Shown: positions 1 through 7,275 of the stretch, one piece after another
Numbering within the stretch: the first letter of the stretch is position 1
How the letters are laid out: every line of letters starts with the position of its first letter
NCBI GenBank assembly: GCA_031551145.1
Contig: JAVBNZ010000014.1
Location: 1 to 20,282, forward strand
Length of the DNA: 20,282 bases
Direction: 5' to 3'
From: WRKB01 sp031551145
GTDB lineage: Bacteria > Desulfobacterota > Desulfovibrionia > Desulfovibrionales > Desulfovibrionaceae
Program-made: the position numbers and the translations under genes
Notes under the pieces: model-generated
The model's database searches: none
Told to the model about the DNA's origin: nothing
Seen by the model: the letters and a program-made list of their open reading frames with translations, nothing else

Positions 1-626
1 AGACCGCCGCCGATGCCGAGAATGCCGGCCAGCACGCCGGTGAGGAAGCTGATGAAGATCGGCATCCAGATGGAGCAGCGGATGCCCGCTTCCTTAAAGG
101 TATACATGGGAGGAATGGCGATCTTGTGCAGCGTGGCCGCCCAGGTGACCCCGGTGGACATGCCGTCGAGCTTTCCGCCCGCGGCGAGCGTCGCCTTGTC
201 TTTCTGGCGCCTCTTGTGCAGATCGTAGAAGACCATCCAGGTGATGAAGGCCAACAGGACGACGTAGATCCAGCGCACCACGACGTTGATGTTGCCCATG
301 CGTTCGAGCAGCATAACTATCTGCGCGCCCACTTCAAAGCCGACCACGGTGCCGACGAGCATCACGATGCCCAGCGCGTAGTCCACGTTGCCGAATTTGC
401 CGTGGCGCATGGTGGAGACGAGCGATTTGCCCGCCATGTGGGCGATGTCGGTCCCGATGGCGAAAGCCATGGGGAAACCCAGCAGATTAAGGCCGGGAGT
501 CACCATCCAGGCGCCGCCCATGCCGAAAAAGCCGCCGAGAATGCCCACGCCCACGCCCAGGATGATCAGCCCGGGCCAAAAAATCGTAACGCCCGAAATA
601 GGCATCAATACGTAAAGCCAATCCAT
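1..626 (-). CDS. TauE/SafE family sulfite/anion exporter, 3' end cut by window edge
   Basis: This is an integral inner-membrane permease of the TauE/SafE (DUF81) family, whose members export sulfite, sulfoacetate or related anions. The first 208 residues are visible, starting MDWLYVLMPISGVTIFWPG. The family's glycine-rich loop is present in the first repeat as GGFFGMGGAWMVTPGLN (about residues 31-47), and the matching second-repeat glycine motif (GVLAGILGIGGG) lies at the cut end. Several hydrophobic segments alternate with short loops, and a basic loop (HKRRQKDK) follows the middle helices. The ATG at 626-624 is chosen because an AAGGAGGA ribosome-binding site sits just before it. The gene lies 27 bp downstream of the small membrane protein gene, so they are probably cotranscribed from the sigma-54 promoter at 1013-1029. 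The substrate cannot be told from sequence; sulfite or another sulfur anion is plausible in a sulfate reducer but is inferred. Confidence 0.9.
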   Translation of the reverse strand, partial: MDWLYVLMPISGVTIFWPGLIILGVGVGILGGFFGMGGAWMVTPGLNLLGFPMAFAIGTDIAHMAGKSLVSTMRHGKFGNVDYALGIVMLVGTVVGFEVGAQIVMLLERMGNINVVVRWIYVVLLAFITWMVFYDLHKRRQKDKATLAAGGKLDGMSTGVTWAATLHKIAIPPMYTFKEAGIRCSIWMPIFISFLTGVLAGILGIGGG

Positions 627-653
627 ACGGATTCCTCCTTAAGCCTGCGTTGA

Positions 654-953
654 TTAATGTTCGGCCAGGTCGCGTTTGCTCAAATCGACGCCCAACCCGC
701 TGATGAACCAGTCGGCAAGGAGGCCGAAGAAGACGCCCGCCACGGGAATCAGTATGCAGGTCATAATGGCGAACTGCATGTGGCTTTCATTATACAAATT
801 GCCCCACCAGGCCATAATGCCGGTCATGCTCCGCGTATCGGAAACGATGACGATGGGAGCCGCTCCTCCACCGGCCGCCTGCGCCGCAATGGCCGGCAAA
901 ATCGCGAGGCATGTGGCAAGAGCTGTGAACAACAGCTGCTTTACCTTTTTCAT
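654..953 (-). CDS. small exported membrane protein, partner of the TauE/SafE gene
   Basis: The protein is 99 aa. An N-terminal signal sequence (MKKVKQLLFTALATCLAILPAIAAQA, likely cut after AQA) is followed by a short periplasmic stretch with two adjacent Trp residues. A strong membrane helix (about residues 60-85, MQFAIMTCILIPVAGVFFGLLADWF) and a charged C-terminal tail SKRDLAEH complete it. No function is recognised. The start is supported by an AGGAGG site directly upstream of the ATG at 953. It is the first gene of a two-gene operon with the exporter, so an accessory or stabilising subunit of the permease is a fair guess. It is divergent from the sigma-54 activator gene and lies about 50 bp downstream of the expected transcription start of a -24/-12 promoter. 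Confidence 0.8.
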   Translation of the reverse strand: MKKVKQLLFTALATCLAILPAIAAQAAGGGAAPIVIVSDTRSMTGIMAWWGNLYNESHMQFAIMTCILIPVAGVFFGLLADWFISGLGVDLSKRDLAEH

Positions 954-1012
954 GAGAGTCCTCCTAGTTTCTCAAACTGCGCGGAATTGCGCAATCTTCG
1001 CCTGTTTTGCCT

Positions 1013-1029
1013 CAGCAAACATCGTGCCG
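1013..1029 (-). promoter_or_regulatory. sigma-54 (-24/-12) promoter for the exporter operon
   Basis: Read on the minus strand the sequence is CGGCACGATGTTTGCTG. It matches the sigma-54 consensus TGGCACG-N4-TTGC at every defined position except the leading T, with the required spacing between the GG and GC elements. It points at the small membrane protein / TauE-SafE operon, whose first ATG is about 60 bp downstream. The neighbouring divergent gene encodes a sigma-54 activator, so the promoter and its likely activator sit side by side. Confidence 0.75.
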
Positions 1030-1082
1030 TTGCGAGAACATCTTTTCAGCATTATGAATTCGCTTGCATATTTTTTCACATG

Positions 1083-1107
1083 TGCCATATTGGCAACAGC
1101 CGTTGCG
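1083..1107. promoter_or_regulatory. candidate enhancer/operator of the sigma-54 activator
   Basis: Two overlapping inverted repeats occur here: TGCCA-tat-TGGCA (1083-1095) and GCAAC-agcc-GTTGC (1093-1106). The 9-mer GCCGTTGCG at 1099-1107 is repeated exactly at 1026-1034, against the -24 element. The site lies roughly 80-105 bp upstream of the expected sigma-54 start, a usual position for an activator-binding enhancer. It also overlaps a weak sigma-70-like promoter for the activator gene (TTGCAT at 1064, CATATT at 1086), which would allow autoregulation. Binding is inferred only. Confidence 0.35.
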
Positions 1108-1141
1108 TGTTTTTCGCCTTTTTTTGCGCGAAGGAAACTCT

Positions 1142-3829
1142 ATGAGATTCTCGATTCCGGCCCCGAACGGACGCCTCTTCGAACTGCACAAGCAAAGCTC
1201 CGAGCGTTCCTTTACCACCCGTCTGGCTTTCATCATCCTGCCTTCCGGCGTCCTCCTCTGCCTTTTCGCGGGCTGGCTGGGCTTCCAGGCGGCCTCCTCC
1301 ACCCTGGAAGAAGCCCTGCCCATCGTTCCTATGCTGGAAGCCAAGCACCAGGCGGAAAAAATCGAAATCATCCTCGAACGCCTGCATGCCGGGCTCATTC
1401 ATATCGCGAAACTGCCGGACATAAACCCGCAACAGCTTCGCGCAAAACTGCCTGAATACTTCCACGAATACGCCCCTTTTATCGCGGAATTTTGCTTTAA
1501 AACAAAAGATGACAACGGCTTTCTTCTTTTGCGCGATAAGGATGAACACTTTGTGCCCGTCAACCTTTCCTTTGCCTCGCAAGGCGCCTACGCTCCCTTT
1601 GCGCAAATGAACACCCGCCCCCCGCGCCAGGGCGAGGCCACTCTCTTCCCCGCCGTGCGCACCGGCTACTCCGGCGCGACCGCTCCGGATCAGACCGTCC
1701 AAACACCGATCATTCGCATGGCCCTGCCGCTCGACAACAACCGGGGCGTACTCGCCGTCGGGCTCGATCTGGAGCGCCTGCACGCCCTCCTCGCCGTTTA
1801 CGTGCAGGCTGATTCTCCCCTGCGCACGCCGATGCAGGAAGGCTCCCTTCAACTGGCCTATTTTTTCGAGCCCACAGGCTGGATGTTGTTTGAAATGAGA
1901 GGACAGGGCGAAGAAGGCGGCCTTTTCCCCGACGTGGCGCGCCGTGGATATGAAGGCGACCTCGGCAGGCCGGGTTTCGACGCCGCTTTTCGCCCCTGGG
2001 CCGCGCACGAGAACTATTGGCGTATGGTAACGGATATCGCGGCGGGCAACGCCGGTTACCTGCCTTCCTCCACACGGCATTTTTCCCTGCCGCACACCAC
2101 CCTGCCCGCTTCCCTCTGCTATGCCCCGGTCATGTTCGCCCCGCGCCCCGGCGCGCCGGCTCAGATCATAGGCGGCATAGCCTTTCTCGAAACCTCCCGG
2201 CTTCCGGTCACGGCCTTTTTCCGCGCCGTCAACAACGCAACCGTCATTCTCATAACCGCGCTTGTCATTCTCGGCCTGCTCGTCTTCACGGCCGGGCGCA
2301 AACTGGCCGTGCCCATGCGCCGCATTGCCGAACAGCTTCAGGGCATGCTGCACACAGGCTCCCTGGTGCCGCTGGAAGCCCGGCCGTCTTGTGAAGAACA
2401 GCAGGCGCTGCTGGAAGCCGGCAACGAATTGATCACCCGTAACCTCGCCCTGCAGGCCGATCTGGATCGCATGCAACTGGAAATGCAGCAGGCCCGATCC
2501 GTGCTGCCCGTGGATCTGGATGACGTGCTCACCGGCCATGACCGGCACGAAAATTTCGGGCTGGTCGGCTCCAGCTCGCTCATGCAGAAGGTGCGTGAAG
2601 AAGTGCGCAAGGCCGGCCAGTCCGGCGCGGATGTGCTGGTCTGGGGCGAAACCGGCACCGGCAAGGAACTGGTGGCCGCAGCCATCCACCAGACCGGCGT
2701 AAGCACCGAGGGCCCCTTTATTTCCATCAACTGCGGCGCGCTGGACGAAAATCTGCTGCTGGACACCCTGTTCGGCCATGTGAAGGGTGCGTTTACCGAA
2801 GCGAAAAGCGACCGCAAAGGAGCTTTCTTGTCCGCCGAAGGCGGCACGCTCTTTCTGGATGAAATCGCCACCGCATCGCTCAAAGTGCAGCAATCCCTGC
2901 TGCGGGCCCTGTCCATGCGGCGCATCCGCCCTCTGGGCAGCGACATGGAAATTCCCTTTACCACACGGCTTGTCGCCGCCACCAACGCCGATCTGCTGGA
3001 AAAGGTGCGCAGGGGGCAGTTCAGGGAAGACCTCTATTACCGTCTGGCCATCATCAACATCGCCACTCCGGCCCTGCGCCGGCGCAAGGAGGACATTCCC
3101 GAGCTGGCGGCCCACTTCATACGCGAAGCCGGCAAAAAGCTTACCCGCACCACGGTGCGCCTTTCGCGCGGCGCGCTTGAGGCCATGATGGAGCATTCCT
3201 GGCCGGGCAACGTGCGCGAACTGAAAAACTGCGTCACCAGGGCCATGGCCTTTATGGAAGGCGATCTCATCCTGCGCAGGCACATCCTGATCGACTCCGA
3301 AGCGCCGGCGGAAGATCTGCGGCAGAGCGTCGACTTTACCGAGAATGAAGCGCCCCTTCCGACGGAAAAGACGGACTTCGACTATGCCTGGGAATATCTC
3401 TGGCCGCCCGCCGCCAGACCCGAAGAACCGGATGCGGCGCCCGCCCTTCCCCCCGTTTTTGCCGTGCCTCCGGCCGGCGCGAATCCGCAGGCGCCGAACA
3501 TCACGGCGTTGCAGCCGGTGCAGCCGCGAAGGAGCAGACCGTCTGTTCCGGCCTTCATTTCCTTTTCCCGGTCTTTACAGCCCCCGCCCCAAAGTGAGCC
3601 GCCGCGCCCATCCGGCACGGTTTCCCCTCTCAACGAACGGCAAATGCTCGCCCTGCAGCATATCCGGATGCACGGCGGCATCACCAGAATGGAATACGAA
3701 ACGCTGGCCGGCGGCAACATCTCCGCGCGCACCATGCAGAACGATCTGCGCGGCCTTGTCGAACTCGGCGTGCTCAAACGCGTGGGCGGCGGACCGAAAA
3801 CACGCTACCTGCTCAGCCGCAGACCGTGA
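1142..3829 (+). CDS. membrane-anchored sigma-54-dependent transcriptional activator
   Basis: This 895-aa regulator senses a signal through an extracytoplasmic domain and activates sigma-54 RNA polymerase. A membrane helix at about 28-48 and a second at about 366-385 enclose a periplasmic domain of some 310 residues. A short HAMP-like/coiled-coil linker follows, then the AAA+ domain: Walker A GETGTGKE (502-509), the sigma-54 contact loop as GAFTEA (549-554) rather than GAFTGA, Walker B GGTLFLDEI (567-575), and an arginine-finger region FREDLYYRL. After WPGNVREL comes a proline-rich linker of about 90 residues and a C-terminal winged-helix domain (about 829-895, with SARTMQNDLRGLVELGVLKR) in place of the usual Fis-type helix-turn-helix. 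The ATG at 1142 is preferred over upstream in-frame codons because GAAGGA precedes it and the membrane helix then falls near the N-terminus. The divergent exporter operon is its likely target. The signal bound is unknown. Confidence 0.88.
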   Translation: MRFSIPAPNGRLFELHKQSSERSFTTRLAFIILPSGVLLCLFAGWLGFQAASSTLEEALPIVPMLEAKHQAEKIEIILERLHAGLIHIAKLPDINPQQLRAKLPEYFHEYAPFIAEFCFKTKDDNGFLLLRDKDEHFVPVNLSFASQGAYAPFAQMNTRPPRQGEATLFPAVRTGYSGATAPDQTVQTPIIRMALPLDNNRGVLAVGLDLERLHALLAVYVQADSPLRTPMQEGSLQLAYFFEPTGWMLFEMRGQGEEGGLFPDVARRGYEGDLGRPGFDAAFRPWAAHENYWRMVTDIAAGNAGYLPSSTRHFSLPHTTLPASLCYAPVMFAPRPGAPAQIIGGIAFLETSRLPVTAFFRAVNNATVILITALVILGLLVFTAGRKLAVPMRRIAEQLQGMLHTGSLVPLEARPSCEEQQALLEAGNELITRNLALQADLDRMQLEMQQARSVLPVDLDDVLTGHDRHENFGLVGSSSLMQKVREEVRKAGQSGADVLVWGETGTGKELVAAAIHQTGVSTEGPFISINCGALDENLLLDTLFGHVKGAFTEAKSDRKGAFLSAEGGTLFLDEIATASLKVQQSLLRALSMRRIRPLGSDMEIPFTTRLVAATNADLLEKVRRGQFREDLYYRLAIINIATPALRRRKEDIPELAAHFIREAGKKLTRTTVRLSRGALEAMMEHSWPGNVRELKNCVTRAMAFMEGDLILRRHILIDSEAPAEDLRQSVDFTENEAPLPTEKTDFDYAWEYLWPPAARPEEPDAAPALPPVFAVPPAGANPQAPNITALQPVQPRRSRPSVPAFISFSRSLQPPPQSEPPRPSGTVSPLNERQMLALQHIRMHGGITRMEYETLAGGNISARTMQNDLRGLVELGVLKRVGGGPKTRYLLSRRP

Positions 3830-3975
3830 CATTCCGCACGGCGCCTTGCGCCGGTGATCGAACAACCTCCGCGGCGCCGCACTCTATTTCCCTTGTCTGA
3901 AAGCGTCTTACCGCCTTGGCAGAAGACGCAAATTTCCGTAGGGTGGGCGAGCCGCCGGTCCCCCCAGGAGGAAGC

Positions 3976-6546
3976 ATGGTCTGGAACAGACTGCAAAATC
4001 TTTTCCGTCCTAAAAAACATCAGGAAGAACAGCGCAACACCACGGCCGTCAAAAGCTTTCGCAAGCGCTACGCGCGCTTCCGCAAGCTGTTGGACGCGAA
4101 CGCCGCACTCGGCGAACTGATGGCGGACATGGCGCAGAAGTTGGAAGGGCACACGCTCTTCGGCAGCGTCTATTTGCAGAATGCGGTCAAAAATGCGCTG
4201 AACCTCACCCGGCGCATGGTGGTCAGCCTTCAGGGCATGAGCCCCCTGCGCTACGAACGCCTGAGCCTGACCTACGACAGCCTTGCGGAGCGCCTGCGCC
4301 CCTTTCTGCCCGCAGAAGAGGCCGCGGCCGGAGACGACGCCCTGCCCCTGGTTGTCGACATCACCCGGGTGAACGCCGCCATGGTCGATGTTGTGGGCGG
4401 CAAATGCGCCAACCTGGGCGAAATGGCCTCCAAGGCCGGAGTGCCCGTGCCGCGCGGTTTCGCCATCACGCTGCATGCTTTTCACGTCTTTATGCGCCAC
4501 GAGAGCCTGGGCGCGCGCATCACCGCCCTGCTCTCCACGGCGCAGGCGGATCAGCGCGAGGAACTCGCCGCCGCCCTGGCCGAAGTGCGCCTGCTCATTG
4601 AAGCCGCCCCCCTGCCCCCCGCCCTGACCCAGGCTTTTGACGACGCCCTGCGGCACTCTTTCGGCGCGGAAAAAGTCCGCCTCGCCGTGCGCAGCAGCGC
4701 CCAGGTGGAAGACGGAGACAAAAGCTTCGCCGGGCAATTTCTCTCGGAACTCGGCGTGGGCCGCGCTGATCTGCCTGCGAGCTACAAGCGGGTCATCGCC
4801 AGTCTGTTCACGCCTTCGGCCACCATGTACCGCCTGCATCAGGGCATAGCCCTGCGCGACAGCGGCATGGGCGCGGCCTGCATCGAAATGGTCGACGCCG
4901 AGGCAAGCGGCGTGATCTATTCGCACGATCCCGCCAACCTGCTCAACGAAAGCATCATCATCAGCGGCGTGCGCGGCCTGGGCCGCTATCTGGTCGACGG
5001 CGTCGTGCAGCCGGACACCTGGATCTTCACGCGTTCCGTGCCCCACACCCTGATCCGCCGCAAGATCGGCAAAAAAGAACGGCAACTCCTGCTCGGCCCG
5101 GATGGAATCACGCACGATGCGCCCATTGCGCCGGAGGAGCAGAAAAATCCCTCCCTCCCGGAGCCCGAGGCCGCGGAGCTTGCCGCTCTGGCCATGCGTC
5201 TGGAGACGCATTACGGCTCCTTTCAGGACATTGAGTGGGCCAAGGATCGCGGCGGCAGAATCGTCCTGCTCCAATCCCGGCCTCTGGGCATACGCAGCGG
5301 CGGCGCGAAAACGCGCACCCCGCTGCTGGCCGGCTATCCCCTGCTCGTCGAGGGGGGGGAAAGCGCCTACCCCGGCATAGGTTGCGGCCCGGTGGTCACG
5401 CCCCACAGCGAGGCCGAGCTGCTCGCCTTTCCCGAAGGCGGCGTGCTTGTCGCCGCGCACTCCAGCGCCGAATACGCCCAGGTGCTGGACAGAGCCCAGG
5501 CCGTCGTCACCCAGACCGGCGGCGTCACCGGGCACATGGCCACCGTGTGCCGCGAATTCAAGGTGCCCACCCTGCTCAATGTGCCGGGGGCCGTCGCAAG
5601 GCTCAAAGCCGGAACGATCGTGACCGTGGATGCCTTTTCCTGCCGCGTTTACGAAGGCGAGGTTGCGGAGCTGCTGCCCATGCGCATGCAGCTCCAGCCC
5701 GTGCTGCTGCGCGGCACGCCCGTCTACATGCAGCTTGCCGAAGCGGCGGAGCTCATCCTGCCCCTGCGTCTGACCGATCCCCAGTCCGACTCCTTCGGCC
5801 CCGACGGCTGCACCACCCTGCACGACATCATGCGCTATGTGCACGAACGCTCCTACCATGAGATGTTCGCCATCAGCGACTCGGCCTCGGACGCGGACGG
5901 CGGGGCCATGAAGCTCAAAGCCCCTCTGCCCATCGATCTCCACATCATCGATCTGGACAAGGGCGTGGAAGTGCCGCCCGGCGCGCGCAACGTCACACCG
6001 GAACAAATACTCTCGGCGCCCCTCCGCGCTCTTCTGAAGGGCATGCTGCGGCCGGACACCATCCTGCGCAACCCCCGCCCCCTCAACATGGGCGGCTTTC
6101 TCTCCGTCATGGGGCAGCAGATGGTCAACCCCCAGGGCGGGGACGCGCGCTTCGGCGAAAAAAGCTATGCCATCGTTTCCGACCGCTATATGAATTTCAG
6201 CTCCCGCGTCGGCTACCATTACAGCGTGCTCGACGCCTATTGTGGGGCCACCACGAGCAAGAACTACATCTCGTTCAAATTCCAGGGCGGGGCCGCCGGG
6301 GAAGTGCGGCGCATACGCCGCTGCAAAGCCATAGGCCTGGTGCTGGAGGAATTCGGCTTCAGCGTGCAGCTGCGCGGCGACGCATTGCAGTCCCGCTTTG
6401 CCAAGTACGACAAAAGCGTGATCGAAGACCGTCTCGACCAACTCGGCAGGCTGCTCCAGGTCACGCGCCAGCTCGACATGCTCATGATCGACGACGAAGC
6501 GGTCACGAAATTCAGAGATGATTTTATGGCCGGAATTTATAAGTAG
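3976..6546 (+). CDS. PEP synthase/PPDK-like phosphotransferase with a non-standard C-terminal domain
   Basis: This 856-aa protein begins with a helical basic region (1-115). Next is an ATP-grasp nucleotide-binding domain of the PEP synthase / pyruvate phosphate dikinase type: GGKCANLGEM near 140, AVRSSAQVED near 237, SGVIYSHDP near 312, and VLLQSRPL near 429. The swivelling phospho-histidine domain follows with GGVTGHMATVCRE, where His520 is the predicted phosphoryl carrier. Residues 580-856 do not resemble the TIM-barrel PEP/pyruvate-binding domain and lack its usual motifs, so the acceptor is probably not simply pyruvate. The ATG at 3976 is chosen for the AGGAGG just upstream. The gene follows the sigma-54 activator by about 146 bp on the same strand, but no -24/-12 site was found before it. 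Rifampin phosphotransferase shows that ATP-grasp plus His-domain proteins can phosphorylate unusual substrates; the substrate here is unknown. Confidence 0.85.
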   Translation: MVWNRLQNLFRPKKHQEEQRNTTAVKSFRKRYARFRKLLDANAALGELMADMAQKLEGHTLFGSVYLQNAVKNALNLTRRMVVSLQGMSPLRYERLSLTYDSLAERLRPFLPAEEAAAGDDALPLVVDITRVNAAMVDVVGGKCANLGEMASKAGVPVPRGFAITLHAFHVFMRHESLGARITALLSTAQADQREELAAALAEVRLLIEAAPLPPALTQAFDDALRHSFGAEKVRLAVRSSAQVEDGDKSFAGQFLSELGVGRADLPASYKRVIASLFTPSATMYRLHQGIALRDSGMGAACIEMVDAEASGVIYSHDPANLLNESIIISGVRGLGRYLVDGVVQPDTWIFTRSVPHTLIRRKIGKKERQLLLGPDGITHDAPIAPEEQKNPSLPEPEAAELAALAMRLETHYGSFQDIEWAKDRGGRIVLLQSRPLGIRSGGAKTRTPLLAGYPLLVEGGESAYPGIGCGPVVTPHSEAELLAFPEGGVLVAAHSSAEYAQVLDRAQAVVTQTGGVTGHMATVCREFKVPTLLNVPGAVARLKAGTIVTVDAFSCRVYEGEVAELLPMRMQLQPVLLRGTPVYMQLAEAAELILPLRLTDPQSDSFGPDGCTTLHDIMRYVHERSYHEMFAISDSASDADGGAMKLKAPLPIDLHIIDLDKGVEVPPGARNVTPEQILSAPLRALLKGMLRPDTILRNPRPLNMGGFLSVMGQQMVNPQGGDARFGEKSYAIVSDRYMNFSSRVGYHYSVLDAYCGATTSKNYISFKFQGGAAGEVRRIRRCKAIGLVLEEFGFSVQLRGDALQSRFAKYDKSVIEDRLDQLGRLLQVTRQLDMLMIDDEAVTKFRDDFMAGIYK

Positions 6547-6588
6547 AACGCCGGCGCCTGCATAAATACGGAGAGCGCGCGGCAAGGC

Positions 6589-6606
6589 AAAAAGCCGTTT
6601 GACGGC
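6589..6606 (-). terminator. Rho-independent terminator after the DUF4412-like gene
   Basis: On the minus strand the hairpin GCCGT-caa-ACGGC is followed directly by five T residues. It lies 20 bp past the stop codon of the exported protein gene and would close the mqnA / acyltransferase / DUF4412 operon. The stem is short (5 bp), so its efficiency may be moderate. Confidence 0.6.
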
Positions 6607-6625
6607 GTGATTACCCGCGATATCC

Positions 6626-7261
6626 TTATTTATTGCCGCCGCGCTTCATGGCTTCCATCATCAGCGCCTGCATGTCCTTGGCTTTTTTATAGCCGGCCGG
6701 CAGCACGAAGAGGGACGCGTCCACCTGGCCGACCTTGATGTTGCGCAGTTCCTGGCTTGTCGGCGTCCCTTCCTGCATGGAGCGCAGCGGGATGTCGAAT
6801 TCCGGGGCCACCCATTCCAACTGCGTTATCTTCGTCGTCTTGCCCATCATGGTGACGGAGGAACGGAGGCGGCATTTGACGGCGTCATAGCCCTGCACCC
6901 GTTCCGCGCCCAGTTTTTCGCGCCCGCTTTTCTCCACCTTCACGTCCCGCATCATGGGCATCACGCCGGGCAGGCCCTCTTCCGTAAGCGGGCTTTCCAC
7001 ATAGCCCTTGCCGTTGTGCATGATGATGTACATTTTTTTCGCGCCTTTGAGCGCCAGAGTGGTCATGGCGCCCATGCCCGGCTGCGCGGGCATGTCAAAG
7101 CGCATTTTGTCGCCGGACACGAAAATCCTGGTGGTCGATTCCACCTTGCCCGAGTTCAGCACAACCAGGTCCGCCGTGTATTCCGCGATCGTGCCCGCCG
7201 AAGCGCAGAACGAAACGAGAACAAGCAGGCAGCCCATGATTCCCGATATGCCGTACTTCAT
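6626..7261 (-). CDS. exported DUF4412-like protein
   Basis: The protein is 211 aa with a Sec signal peptide (MKYGISGIMGCLLVLVSFCASAG, cleavage probably after ASA or nearby). The mature part is a beta-rich periplasmic domain in which TTRIFVSGDKMRFDM and KMYIIMHNGKGYVE recall DUF4412 proteins, thought to have a LolA/LolB-like fold. A later VQGYDAVKCRLRSSVTMMGKTTKITQLEWVAPEFDIPL segment also fits that family. The C-terminus is rich in Met and Lys. The ATG at 7261 is chosen because AAGGAG precedes it and the signal peptide then starts correctly. The gap to the upstream acyltransferase stop is only 14 bp, so the two are cotranscribed. No enzymatic role can be assigned; a chaperone-like or envelope role is a guess. 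Confidence 0.75.
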   Translation of the reverse strand: MKYGISGIMGCLLVLVSFCASAGTIAEYTADLVVLNSGKVESTTRIFVSGDKMRFDMPAQPGMGAMTTLALKGAKKMYIIMHNGKGYVESPLTEEGLPGVMPMMRDVKVEKSGREKLGAERVQGYDAVKCRLRSSVTMMGKTTKITQLEWVAPEFDIPLRSMQEGTPTSQELRNIKVGQVDASLFVLPAGYKKAKDMQALMMEAMKRGGNK

Positions 7262-7275
7262 CCTGCATCTCCTTT

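Noticed and set aside
1091..1107. TGGCAACAGCCGTTGCG on the plus strand as a sigma-54 promoter for the activator gene
   Set aside because: The GG-to-GC spacing is one base too long, and sigma-54 spacing is strict.
1076..3283. Long minus-strand open frame opposite the sigma-54 activator
   Set aside because: It is a shadow frame with low-complexity composition and no start signal or domain.
3839..3853. CGGCGC-ctt-GCGCCG hairpin after the activator gene as a terminator
   Set aside because: The stem is good, but no T-run follows on either strand, so termination is not supported.
3917..3930. TGGCAGAAGACGCA before the PEP-synthase-like gene as a -24/-12 promoter
   Set aside because: GG and GC are 10 bases apart instead of 12, so it does not fit sigma-54.
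3805..6585. Very long open frame on the minus strand opposite the PEP-synthase-like gene
   Set aside because: It is an antisense shadow caused by high GC; its His/Gly/Ala-rich composition and lack of motifs differ from real genes, while the plus frame has clear domains.
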